From: Membranipora membranacea
Taxonomy: Eukaryota > Bryozoa > Gymnolaemata > Cheilostomatida > Membraniporidae
DNA length: 64,000 bases
Direction: 5' to 3'
Assembly (NCBI GenBank): GCA_914767715.1
Contig: OU612067.1
Span: forward strand, 23,472,162-23,536,161
How positions within the stretch are numbered: position 1 is the first letter of the stretch; every line of letters begins with the position of its first letter. Shown here in pieces: positions 50,001 through 58,917 of this stretch. Made by a program: the position numbers and the translations under genes. Under the pieces are notes generated by a model. It was not told the origin of the DNA and searched no databases. It worked only from the letters and a program-made list of their open reading frames with translations.

Positions 50001-53000
50001 TGAAAAATAAGATTGGAGACAGTTTGTGATCACAAAAAACCTTCTGTATACAACACTTGGTATTGGTTTGTAGGTCAGAAATGGTCAATTGGAGAGATCA
50101 CCTGTATTAGGCCGATACTGTGGTAATAACACAGCGCAGACCGTCGAATCAAGTGGTAACAAAATGAAGATTCAGTTCAGAAGTGACGGCAGCGTCAGCA
50201 ATGGAGGATTCAGAATTACTTACACATCAGATCAAGATGCAGGTTGGTTAACACCTTTACAGTGTGCTGAAGTCGTATTATAGCTTCTTTTTCAGGACTT
50301 GCCTAAACTACTTGTCACTCTATCGATGCTCACCCGTTCTTGTTACAACAGATTTATGAATACCATGGAATAACCGCAAGAGCCCTGTATTTCAACTTTA
50401 TTTGCAGTTTGCGGAGGACTTATAAATCCATCATCAGGGGACGTTGGATACGTTGTAACGCCTGGATATCAAGAGACCATTATGCCAAATGGTGACTACA
50501 ATCTCACAGGTGTGTAAAATGTGCGACAACATCTCAGCTGAGATCTACATTATCTGTGTTAGACTGAGGAATGTCTCACATTTAACAGCTAACACCTTTC
50601 AAATGCATTCAAATCTATTTTTATCTCAGAGGCCCCATTTTTGTTTTGTTTGGCTAGATATGTTTAATATGAATTTTTGGCATCTCATGAATAAATTTTA
50701 CTCAAAAATGAAATATTTGTCAACAATAAACAGCAGTCCCTTAGTCCTTATGACAAAAGTTCTGTTTTATGGTCCTATATAACCAGGTCTTACTCGAAGA
50801 CTAGTAATTGTATTACATTTATCAGTGTTGTGATAAGACTGTTGCTATTTTTCTTACTCTTTGATCCGTTGGACAGTGATTTTTCTATACAAAAGTTAAT
50901 TTGATTAAAAATTCAAAAGATCTGTCTGTCATATATATATATCTATATTTGATTCATTTACAGGCCAGTATCCCAATTTGCTGCAGTGTGAGTGGGTGGT
51001 CGAAGGAGCCGCTGCTTTGAACCAATCTGTCATTCTCAAATTTGAGCCAGATAGATTCAAACTTGAGCACGATGGCGAATGCCGATACGATTTTCTGTTA
51101 GTTCACGAAGGTGAGTTTGAAACAGTGATTATCCATCTCCAAATGTCTTTTAAAAAATGATCAGGATCCACATGACTCAAAGCTACACATCACTTGGATG
51201 GGTGGTTTTTAATCCGCATGGCAGAGTGCTAAATAATAGTTTGTGTCTTTGTAGGCATAACATCTACTGGTCGAGACGTAGGCAGATTCTGTAGTAATCT
51301 AACCAACAATGTACCCCGAGTTGTATCTGTTCCTGGTAATCAAATGTGGTTAGCCTTTGCTTCAGACGTGTCCGTTCAACACGAGGGATTCAACATCACA
51401 TATCAGTTTGCACGTAAGTTCTAATTATCATCCCTCGTATCAAGTTTTTGTTTCATCCTACAAATTGTAAATTGTAAAAGCAGGGTCTTTTTGCGTCAAC
51501 TTGCAGACCTAGTATTGCTCATTTCGCCCTCATGGATGCTCTCCGCTGAGAGTTACAAATTTATAGGTGTTCATCTAGGCTGAGTTCCCCAAATAATAAG
51601 ATCAGATGTTTTGGTGTTAGTATGATTTCTATTGTTTTTGTGTTTCAGCATGTGGTGGCGTCTTGCAGAGTGACTCAGGAGCTATAACTTCACCCAATTA
51701 CCCAAATAATTATGACCATGATATAGGCTGTGCCTGGGAGATCATTGCGGAGGATGGTGCTCAAATCGAGGTAGGGAGCAAAGATTTGAATGGAAAATTA
51801 ACATTTTGCAAAATTGTTGTATACTTTGGAGTTGGCCCTCTTTGATTCACAGAAGCTGATATGCGTGTCTATAATAGAGCACAGTCCATGTAGACTAGTG
51901 TCTAAAAATTTACTTTGAAGTCTTGTATGTCATCCTTGATTGGCTAACCAACTATATACATATTAGGGTGCAAAGGTCATTACCTTCCTTTCATTGCTTT
52001 ACCTCTGATCAAGTGACAGTGGAGCTCAGAATATCAAAGAGTCCTATCGAGATGATTTTTCATCAACGGAGTTTTTTATATTTTATATTTTAGCTATGCT
52101 ATGAGTCTGACACTAATTGATAATCACAACATCAGTTTAAAGTATCTTCCATTATCAAATGATTCCAAAAAATAATCATGAACTGACACGTGACTCAGCT
52201 TAATTTAGGGAAGAGTATACCAATCTGTTTGTTTCCTGCGCTCACCTTTTCTTGGACATGAAACACGTGATTTCAATACATTTTTACATATCCCGTTCAT
52301 CTTACATTTTCAGCTCACGGTTGATAGTTTCAATCTAGAGAGCAGTACAAAATGTGAGTACGACTACCTAGCAATCTTTAATGGAGGCTCACATTCATCA
52401 CCTCGCATAGCCACCCTGTGCCAGAGTAGCTCCGCAGTCACCAAATTACCCACAAGGCCCTAGCGGTACACCTGTCAACTGTAGATGGGTTATTGGAGCA
52501 CCTGTTGGTAAACAAGTAAGACTTACTGTCACCAACATGGCCATAACTGGAGACTGTAAAGAGAATTATCTTCAGTTCAGAGATCAGCCTCTCACCACTC
52601 AGGTAAATCATAAATATGCCTTTATCTTCACAAGTAGGAATTGAAAGCTTGAATGGAAAGATCTCAGTACATGAAAAAAGAAGAAATTTTTTGAAAGAAA
52701 ATAGGGTTTTTTATATTGCAGTTTCTGTTATCTATCACTGCCATGGCTAAGTTGCCGATTTGAGTTGAACAATAACTGAAATTCAATCTACTGACATATG
52801 CACTCATGTCATAATATATGTGTACATTTAGCTTTGGTTGTTTTGTAACCCCTCAATCTGTTGTATATCTTAGGTTGGCACAGGGCAGAGTATTCCTCAT
52901 TGTGGAACACAACTCCCACAGTCTTTCGACTCATTTGGAAGAGAAGTGCAAGTCAACTTCAAGTATGGAGAGACCGCATCTGGATTCACAGGATTCAGGC

Positions 53001-55388
53001 TAGAGTATACTGTAGCAGGTAGGTTATAATGAGTTACCGATGTTCAAATTAAGGTTTCAGATTTTCCTTTGATTGACAAATGAAAATACCCAATTTTTAT
53101 GACTGCGTTTTAAGCATTAGTCTAGTTATCAAATGTTGTCAATTTCAGACTGTAATCGCCTGTTCACTCAGATGGATGGTAGAATCACTAGTCCTGGATG
53201 GCCTGCTAGTTATTCTAGTAATGTAGACTGCTATATGAACATCAGCCTGCCAGCATATTCCAACAACAGGATAGCTATCTACTTCAATGTCTTTAGTATT
53301 GAGGCTCATGCCAACTGTGAATATGATTATCTAGAGGTGAGTTGCAAAGCAGGACGCTAGAGCTGTAGTATGTTATCTTCAGCCTTTTTGGAGTGGGTCA
53401 TCCCCTCATGAATGATGGGAAAATGTTTTCTAATAAGAAAATTTACAAATGGATAGTTATTACAAAAATATCATGCGAGAAATATATACTGGTATCTTAG
53501 TTGGACGATGTGTTAGCTTCGATTAGCTCTGAATTTAAATCAGATAAAAGCAAAACCGTTGGCTAATCCTAGGATCATCTATTGATAGTTGATAGATTGA
53601 TATTTATAGTTTTCTAAGAATTTATGAACTCATAATTGTACAGGTGTTTGATGGACCGCTAGCTATTGATAGTGCAAGAACAGGCAAGCACTGTGGCAGT
53701 AGCGTTCCAGGCCCACTGCTATCCACCGGAACAGATATGGTGCTACATTTTGTGACTGATAGCAGCGTACATGTCGAGGGATTTGACATAACATATGTAG
53801 CGAGTCAGAGTGGATGCGGAGGAACAATAACTTCTATAACTGGAGGCTTTGCCAGTCCAACTTCCAGAGATCCTGGTAACTTTTCACTTACAACTTTATT
53901 AATTAATTGGTGATAACGCTGCAGTGACAGTAACAGTAACATTCACTTATTGTCGTAATGTCTCACGGTCTGACTTAACTTTCAGCTAAGCTCATTGTAG
54001 AGTTGAGTTATTGCTAAGTTGAGTTGAGTCATCATTAGCTTGAGTGCGGTAAGGCTTTCTAGGTTATAGTAAAGGTCAACTAAGTAGGCTATGGTTTGCA
54101 AATTACCAGAGACTTCTAAGAGGACTAATCAACGGAGCAGCTAGTACAATAAGTCAGACTGTCAGACTGTAACTGGCACTGTCAGACACCAAATAACAAT
54201 GGTAGTAGAGTAAATGTACAAAAGAAGCAATTCCTAGGTCATCGAATCCAGTATGGAAATGAATCCATTTCCATACTGCTTTTTGCAGACTGTTTTTTTC
54301 CTTTCTTCTTTTGGCAAATTATTATGATTATGATTATTATGATTATGATGCCAATAGAAGTATCAAACAAAAATCCAGAGCTGACCATTTAGCAATGATT
54401 ATTGTCAGACAACTCCTCAATTGTTAAACAAAGCCAGAGGTACATTGCAATATGTTGACATAACTCATCAATCACGTTGTTTGTTTTTAGCCACATGTGA
54501 ATGGGTGATACAACTACCTACCAGGCTGCGGCCAGCTCTCGTCTTCAGTGTGATGGACTTGAGACAGAATAACACAGCATGTCCAACTTCATATGTAGAA
54601 GTTAGAAATGGTGGTACATCCTCCTCCCCTCTCATGGGACGCTTCTGTAATGTGAGTATTATGAAAATACTGTTCTCAGGAATATTGGCGACGCGCAATC
54701 AAGCTAGGGCCTGATGTTACACTAGCTGTTTAATGTGACACAATTTGCTCTACTTTTTTTGCAAAAACAAAAATTGTTGTCTAGACAGGCTGTCCTGGCT
54801 GTCCAAACAATTGGTGGGTCTTATCAGTATACATTGATGTCTGAATATTTCTATGTAATTTTGGTAATATTTGCTATTGATCTTTGCTTGTATGCTGTTA
54901 TCTACTGTAGAAGTGTGATGCTGCATGACATATGTGGGTTAATGTGGGTTAAAATCGCAAGTTTTTGTCTCTGTTCGAAGACTAGGAAATAAAAGTGCCT
55001 TGAGGGCGCGGCCGCCATATTCGGCATCAAGTTGCTCTCAGTTTGTAAGCAGGTTGGAGTACACCTGGGGCGGGATTCAAACCGGAGACCTCTAAAGCTC
55101 GCGCGTCAGACAGCAAGCGCTACCAACCAACTGAGCTACCTCCTACTACTATGTTTTTGTTTCTGTTCTGGCTTTTTCATTGGCTGGTGTCACAATTTTG
55201 ATTGGCTCCCAACAGCCAATCAAACTTAAGGCCCAAATGTTTGGCCAAATGCCCAGACTATGTGTAAATGCATCCAAGGAGCACTTTATACCAAGCACCT
55301 CCATTATGTTATAACATCTGCCTTGTTTCATTTGCAGAATGATGTCCCACAGTTGACGGGTCAAAGTAACCAGTTATACTCTAGATAG
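31438..55388 (+). CDS. Giant multi-CUB gene (about 23 CUB modules), 5' end not found
   Basis: CUB modules are about 110-residue beta-sandwich domains of extracellular proteins that bind proteins and often calcium. Here they follow each other without EGF, LDL-A, sushi or protease domains. Most modules use two exons. The first ends after the C..YDYLE-type motif in phase 0; the second starts with V.DG or an equivalent and ends in phase 1, so modules can be added or lost without breaking the frame. Modules 8-12 and 14-19 read cleanly through consistent splice sites. Modules 1, 2, 4, 5, 6, 7, 13, 20/21 and 23 have defects described separately. No transmembrane segment was seen; the last exon ends in a truncated module. 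Cubilin and other tandem-CUB proteins are the nearest known architecture, but cubilin's N-terminal EGF block is not seen. Whether this is one gene, several, or partly a pseudogene needs transcripts. Confidence 0.85.
32305..32778 (+). repeat. 12-bp minisatellite, about 39 copies, unit CACCAGTACGCT
   Basis: The unit has two main forms, CACCAGTACGCT and GACCAGTACGCT. The C form fills the core (about 32493-32760) and the G form dominates both edges, as expected if recent expansion homogenised the centre. As the unit is a multiple of three without stops, it leaves long open frames on both strands; these are artefacts. It lies in the intron between CUB modules 1 and 2. Confidence 0.97.
33052..33821 (+). 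pseudogene. CUB module 2, two stop codons
   Basis: Exons 33052-33236 ([46 protein letters not shown]) and 33656-33821 ([31 protein letters not shown]). Splice sites and phases are intact, but the expected YDYLE reads stop-Asp-stop-Leu-Glu: TAG at 33222-33224 and TAA at 33228-33230 replace the two Tyr codons. Confidence 0.85.
33240..33335 (+). repeat. 22-bp minisatellite, four copies
   Basis: Units of the type GAGGTTTTCCACAGTCATT plus CAT follow directly after the donor of CUB module 2's first exon. Confidence 0.9.
34060..34810 (+). CDS. CUB module 3
   Basis: Exons 34060-34247 ([49 protein letters not shown]) and 34654-34810 ([40 protein letters not shown]). All four Cys present, no lesion. 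Tyr and Asp of YDY are replaced by Phe and His, which may weaken calcium binding. Confidence 0.9.
35485..35560 (+). pseudogene. Relic of a CUB start
   Basis: After TTTTCAG the sequence reads VCGDDDG and then TGA. It resembles the VCGG.. opening of a CUB first exon, with nothing recognisable after it. Phases allow it to be skipped. Confidence 0.4.
35714..36660 (+). pseudogene. CUB module 4, stop codon in second half
   Basis: Exon 35714-35895 is intact ([48 protein letters not shown]). The second exon from 36492 reads [17 protein letters not shown] (36534-36536), then [20 protein letters not shown] and ATDGSVSD. The expected GF..Y end is diverged and no good donor follows. Confidence 0.75.
37355..37516 (+). 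pseudogene. CUB module 5, second half only, with stop
   Basis: Reads [14 protein letters not shown] (37390-37392) where Lys or Arg is expected, then [20 protein letters not shown] and [18 protein letters not shown], with a good acceptor and donor. No first-half exon was found between 36.66 and 37.35 kb. Confidence 0.8.
37651..38300 (+). pseudogene. CUB module 6, frameshift in second half
   Basis: Exon 37651-37832 is intact ([51 protein letters not shown]). Exon 38148-38300 starts [20 protein letters not shown] and ends [20 protein letters not shown], but one base is missing near 38219-38224 between the two parts. Splice sites are normal. A one-base assembly error would give the same picture. 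Confidence 0.8.
38470..38663 (+). CDS. CUB module 7, first-half exon only
   Basis: Reads [49 protein letters not shown]. No second half follows before the closely similar first-half exon of module 8. Start and end phases equal those of the module 8 exon, so the two could be alternative versions of one exon. Confidence 0.85.
39033..39805 (+). CDS. CUB module 8
   Basis: Exons 39033-39217 ([53 protein letters not shown]) and 39646-39805 ([40 protein letters not shown]). Complete, four Cys, acidic calcium-site residues present. The intron between the exons contains a SINE (39365-39500). Confidence 0.93.
39365..39500 (-). mobile_element. tRNA-derived SINE (minus strand)
   Basis: On the minus strand GGTCTGATGGTTAAGAGTGC (A-box region, near 39472-39491) is followed by GTTCTAATTCC (B box, 39446-39456) at tRNA-like spacing. 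Downstream sequence does not form an acceptor stem, so a SINE head fits better than a tRNA gene. Confidence 0.55.
40124..40156 (+). CDS. 33-base linker microexon
   Basis: Between CTAG and GTAAG an 11-codon exon reads [11 protein letters not shown] with its boundary codons. Its phases (1 in, 1 out) fit exactly between module 8 and module 9. Composition is Ser/Asn/Gly, with two possible N-glycosylation sites (NDT and NSS). Confidence 0.6.
40520..41118 (+). CDS. CUB module 9
   Basis: Exons 40520-40701 ([50 protein letters not shown]) and 40950-41118 ([40 protein letters not shown]). Intact. ECILRI replaces the usual C.W.I core. Confidence 0.92.
41504..42569 (+). CDS. CUB module 10 (three exons)
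   Basis: Exons 41504-41685 ([45 protein letters not shown]), 41940-42047 ([29 protein letters not shown]) and the start of 42524-42692 ([17 protein letters not shown]). The last exon runs directly into module 11 without the usual module-boundary intron. Confidence 0.92.
42570..43580 (+). CDS. CUB module 11 (three exons)
   Basis: Rest of 42524-42692 ([31 protein letters not shown]), 42959-43056 ([29 protein letters not shown]) and 43415-43580 ([35 protein letters not shown]). Intact. A six-residue SQGSGE insertion precedes the third Cys, and YDYLEV is replaced by IHDSIRV. Confidence 0.9.
43910..44461 (+). CDS. CUB module 12
   Basis: Exons 43910-44042 ([42 protein letters not shown]) and 44262-44461 ([50 protein letters not shown]). 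The intron sits earlier in the domain than in most modules (after LSFT), and the second exon carries both later Cys. Confidence 0.93.
44758..45340 (+). CDS. CUB module 13, first disulphide lost, unclear 3' splice
   Basis: Exons 44758-44939 ([46 protein letters not shown]) and from 45145 ([40 protein letters not shown]). Cys1 is Thr and Cys2 is His, so the conserved first disulphide is removed as a pair. After [17 protein letters not shown] the frame meets TGA near 45350, and no GT donor in the phase needed by module 14 was found. Confidence 0.8.
45497..46174 (+). CDS. CUB module 14
   Basis: Exons 45497-45697 ([54 protein letters not shown]) and 46019-46174 ([38 protein letters not shown]). 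Intact; the intron falls inside the DG codon pair (phase 1). Confidence 0.92.
46466..47106 (+). CDS. CUB module 15
   Basis: Exons 46466-46647 ([47 protein letters not shown]) and 46933-47106 ([40 protein letters not shown]). Intact; the Glu and Asp of the usual calcium site are not conserved in the first half. Confidence 0.9.
47497..48366 (+). CDS. CUB module 16
   Basis: Exons 47497-47684 ([48 protein letters not shown]) and 48188-48366 ([46 protein letters not shown]). Intact. The preceding exon ends in phase 0, unusual for a module boundary, and this one starts in phase 0 to match. Confidence 0.92.
48550..48750 (-). mobile_element. tRNA-derived SINE (minus strand)
   Basis: Minus strand: A box TAGCTCAATTGGT (48737-48725) and B box GTTTGAATCCC (48692-48682), 45 bases apart as in a tRNA. 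The sequence continues past the tRNA-like head into an unrelated body to about 48550. No matching acceptor stem. Confidence 0.7.
48795..49417 (+). CDS. CUB module 17
   Basis: Exons 48795-49013 ([54 protein letters not shown]) and 49268-49417 ([40 protein letters not shown]). Intact; an insertion (LSNQFQP) precedes the third Cys. Confidence 0.92.
49651..50242 (+). CDS. CUB module 18
   Basis: Exons 49651-49832 ([54 protein letters not shown]) and 50074-50242 ([40 protein letters not shown]). Textbook CUB with the calcium-site pattern E...YDYLE...SD. Confidence 0.95.
50408..51413 (+). CDS. CUB module 19 (three exons)
   Basis: Exons 50408-50509 ([20 protein letters not shown]), 50964-51110 ([32 protein letters not shown]) and 51255-51413 ([40 protein letters not shown]). 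Intact; an additional intron splits the first half. Confidence 0.92.
51649..52437 (+). pseudogene. CUB module 20, C-terminal part missing
   Basis: Exons 51649-51770 ([34 protein letters not shown]) and from 52314 ([40 protein letters not shown]). The sequence then passes within the same exon into the middle of the next module in another frame; the original frame ends at TAG 52461-52463. Confidence 0.8.
52438..53018 (+). pseudogene. CUB module 21, N-terminal part missing
   Basis: From about 52438 the exon reads [43 protein letters not shown] to the donor at 52603, then 52874-53018 ([36 protein letters not shown]). The CGG opening is absent and the frame is shifted relative to module 20: an internal deletion has fused the two modules out of frame. 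Confidence 0.8.
53149..53806 (+). CDS. CUB module 22
   Basis: Exons 53149-53336 ([54 protein letters not shown]) and the first part of 53644-53875 ([39 protein letters not shown]). Intact. Confidence 0.92.
53807..55388 (+). pseudogene. CUB module 23, truncated at the C-terminus
   Basis: End of exon 53644-53875 ([20 protein letters not shown]), exon 54491-54651 ([40 protein letters not shown]) and exon from 55338 ([15 protein letters not shown] then TAG at 55386-55388). In another frame the sequence goes on with a plausible strand (KFIASYTSAEQGGG), so the stop is probably a lesion, not a designed C-terminus. Confidence 0.75.
55060..55145 (-). mobile_element. tRNA-derived SINE head (minus strand)
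   Basis: A box TAGCTCAGTTGGT (55138-55126) and B box GGTTTGAATCCC (55083-55072) lie in tRNA order. The ends do not pair as an acceptor stem and the spacing is about 10 bases long, so a SINE or decayed tRNA is likelier than a working tRNA gene. It lies in an intron of CUB module 23. Confidence 0.55.
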
Positions 55389-55399
55389 CGAAGCTAAGT

Positions 55400-58370
55400 T
55401 TATAGCTTCATATACGTCAGCTGAGCAAGGCGGTGGGACATTCCGGCAGCCCCTCATACCATTAAACATCGGCAAATAGTGGTCACCATCTCTGACATAG
55501 CTAGCATATTATAACAAAACTCTAATACTTCATATTAATCGTGCAATTTTAAAGAAGGTGCTCTCTTTTTTTCTTTTGATCCCATTATAGATAAACAAAA
55601 AGGCAATGCATTTGACTAAAATCACAAAAGTTTTTCTGTTATTTGCTCATGATAAAGAGAAGATTTGTAAGTTATATCACAACGACATGTTGGTCTCCCA
55701 TGACAGGAGTGTGTGTGGTTCTTAAGTGCCAATTTCATGAATTCTTCTAGAGAAAAGCAATTTTTATATGTCACTTTTCTAACAGGCCATTACCATACCT
55801 TACACTTTAGCGTGCACATTTGTAAGGTTGTCTTCTCATGCTCCATAGTTGAGCACTGAGACAAACCTATCAAGTCAAAAAAGTTATTTCGCTGACATAT
55901 TTATCATTTATCGCTATTCCAGTCTTTTTCTGTAAATTTTCACCAATATGATATCATTACAAATAATATACATAGAAATATTTCTATATAAGTCTTGTGT
56001 CGGATAACCAACATACCAACTGGCCCCTCAGTTTAACAAATAGTAAGTAGGAAGCAAATATAGGGAAGAACTTGGCTATTTTAAGATAAAAAGTGCAGGT
56101 GTTTGACATAGTTAGTGTTTAGTTTAGTTTAGTTCCATATAAGGAAAGGATGCATTGTTGTTGTGATTTTGCTTATTACATAATTTAGTCTGAGATAAAA
56201 AGTATGATGACGTATGATCACTTTAAAAAGTAGATACTACTGAAATGTGGTTTTTCATCAGAACTCATATATGAAGAGGTAAAACTTGATAGATGAAATG
56301 TACGATTATTGAAACGATGTATTTGTAATAATAATACACAGCTGTGGCAATGAGCAACCAATATAACACATAATGACACCACTTCTAATATAGAGGAAGT
56401 TAGATGCTAAGGGAAAATCATGAGATCAAAATCATAATTCAATATACTGAGCAGTAATAGAATTTCTCAAAGTTCTCCGTGAATATTACATTTCCCCTCA
56501 ACGAAAATACACATTGAGACCGCCATATTGAGTTTTTGCGTCGCGACGCAATCTTTATATCAAAAGAGCTAAGAAGAATTATATGATGAGGAGAGTATGT
56601 TTTATAGTATAAAGAAACCTTTGGACTCACAAAACTAAGACTTCAGGTCAAGTACACATTATAAGAAATTTGAACAATCATCAGATATCCCAAACCCCGT
56701 GGATGCAGCCCCCTCAATGAAAAGGTTGGGCACCCCTGAACTAAACAATAGTGATTTGATTACAATGGACACCAAATAACAATGCTACGATCTCAAACTA
56801 TATGAAATTCAATATCTATCCCATCTAATCAGTCTCTAAAGTTGACATCACTCAAGACATACTAGGAATAGTTATTATTAGCATTCTGACAGAGAGGGCA
56901 ACTCCTAATATAATTGATACCAATGTTATTTATTAGTGGTGACATGTAGCATTGGGTTTCCAACAGTAAATAACTAATTTGGAAGATTATGACCTCAAGG
57001 GCACCCTATACCTATCAACCAATAGATGATAATCTCAGGATCAATAAACTCATGTTAACTCATATCATATTTTTGTTTTTTCCAAAAGCCGAATAAGGCA
57101 TCCCGAAGAACATTCCATCCACTGCAATCATCTATGATAGTCTATAAATCTTGCTGATTGAGAGATTCTATAGTATGAAAATGGCCAAATTATTTCATTG
57201 TGACAAGTTGTCTTCTGTTTGATATAGAAATGACAACTTCAATAAAAATGCAAATAAACTGTTTGAAATTTTTCTAAATTTGCTTATAATACGTTCCTAT
57301 CACCAGCCTTTCCTATATCTGACTCTTTTTGCATTTGATTCCCACACATTAAACTGAGAATGCCTGCAATTTTGTCATAGAATCAAGCTTTTGCTGAAAT
57401 TTGTACTGCCCAGCTCGGCTCACCCTCTCTGGTTGGAAAGGAGGGTCCACCAGGGGCAATGTTCGATTATAAGCCAAAATTACCAACATTAGGTTTCTGA
57501 ATCGACGATACATATTACCAGATTAACGTTACAAATACAAACTGACTAACTACGTAACAGATTTTTATGCAAAAGAAAGATGATGTTGTTAGATCCTGAG
57601 TTTTTCCATAATACTATATAAATCAGAGATAATATCCACTAGGTGCCATCCTCGACTGAAAAATTGTAAATTTATATCAGTCAGCCAGTACAGGTAGAGT
57701 ATGGATTGTCGTCCATCCCAGTCCAACAGATAGCAAAAATTCTTGTCTGTCCCTGCTCGCCATGCCCAAACTATTCATCCAGCATTTTCTGTCTGTCCAT
57801 CAAAAGATTTTGTCCGCCTGTTCTTGCCCGTCCAGTGCTGATTGCACACCTCAGGAAGCTTTGTTGCTAACAAATTAAAAGCTGTACATGAAGCCTACCA
57901 TAGGGTGTGCTGCGCTAATGAACCAATCCGGATGCCTATCGGACAACCGCCGGATGTCCGCGTTGCATCCAGTGGTTGGCCATTTTGATATATTATTTTG
58001 CAAGAGTGTGACTAAAAACTGTTCATGAATGGTACAACTAAAATGAAATAATATATGCAATATTCTAGTAGCCTAGACAATGTGTTGACTCTGTCTGATC
58101 AGAACAAACACATTGGCTAGTCTAACATTGTGTTGTCTGATCAGTACTTATGAGAACATAACTCTAGTTGAATATTCCTTGGCCATTTTCATACATTAAA
58201 ATGGCCAAAGCTCTGATTGGCTGAAATCTTGTTATTAGAATCAATCGGGATGATGAAAATTGACCTTGAACTTGGGACATTTTCATTATGGTGGCCATTT
58301 TCTCACCTGGCCATTATAATTGTGGCCGTTTTCTTTCCTTGGCCATTTTCATATAGAATCGGATACACTG
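55400..58370. other. About 3 kb with no recognised gene
   Basis: No CUB, transmembrane or other exon could be identified after the last CUB fragment. Near 58180-58350 the phrase TGGCCATTTTC recurs four or five times (a degenerate short repeat). Confidence 0.5.
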
Positions 58371-58409
58371 CTGCATCTATGTGTTTGACAATTCTTTCAC
58401 AAGAAAAGT

Positions 58410-58415
58410 TTTATT
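58410..58415 (-). terminator. Poly(A) signal of the Roc-COR-caspase gene
   Basis: AATAAA on the minus strand, about 360 bases after the stop codon, in the part of the 3' UTR that is shared with the duplicate at 25430-25435. Confidence 0.65.
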
Positions 58416-58773
58416 TTCACTATTTTGAATAATAAAAAACACTCGTATATAATTATAGTTTAAATCAAATATGGGTGATGAGGATAGTGTAGTATGGAAA
58501 TAGTGTGATAATTTCTTTCAACATTCTCAGGCTAACACAAAACCAAACTGTATCAGATTTGAGATGAATACTCTAACTAAAAGTGTTAGGCATATTTAAA
58601 GAGAACCCTGTGGTGGGCTTAATTCCACATGGATGGTTAGATATATGCCTTTGAAAAGTATAAAATGTATCAGTTCATAGGGGATCACACAACATAAAGT
58701 GCAGAAACGTCTTAATTATTGGTATACCTATTAGACTTATATATATTATTGTTCTGTCGTAGGGTATACATGT

Positions 58774-58917
58774 TTAGCGACGTGGGTTGAAACCAGGGAA
58801 CAGATACAGCTTTCTTCCCTTTGTTAATGTTTTAAATGGTACAGCTGTCTTCCCTGAACAGCTATCAGGATATTTCTCTGCTAATGATTTACTCTCTCGG
58901 CTTACTCTGTCCTGTAC
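58774..58917 (-). CDS. Caspase p10, terminal exon
   Basis: Acceptor CTTTGTATTGCAG, then VQDRVSRESKSLAEKYPDSC, SGKTAVPFKTLTKGRKLYLF, PGFNPRR and TAA at 58776-58774. It corresponds to the caspase end with RVN..VA, KKQIP and LTKELYF. Duplicated on the plus strand at 24.9-25.1 kb. Confidence 0.92.
   Translation of the reverse strand, partial: VQDRVSRESKSLAEKYPDSCSGKTAVPFKTLTKGRKLYLFPGFNPRR

Noticed and set aside
55060-55145. A functional tRNA gene on the minus strand
   Set aside because: A and B boxes are good, but the acceptor stem does not pair and the box spacing is long; called a SINE head.
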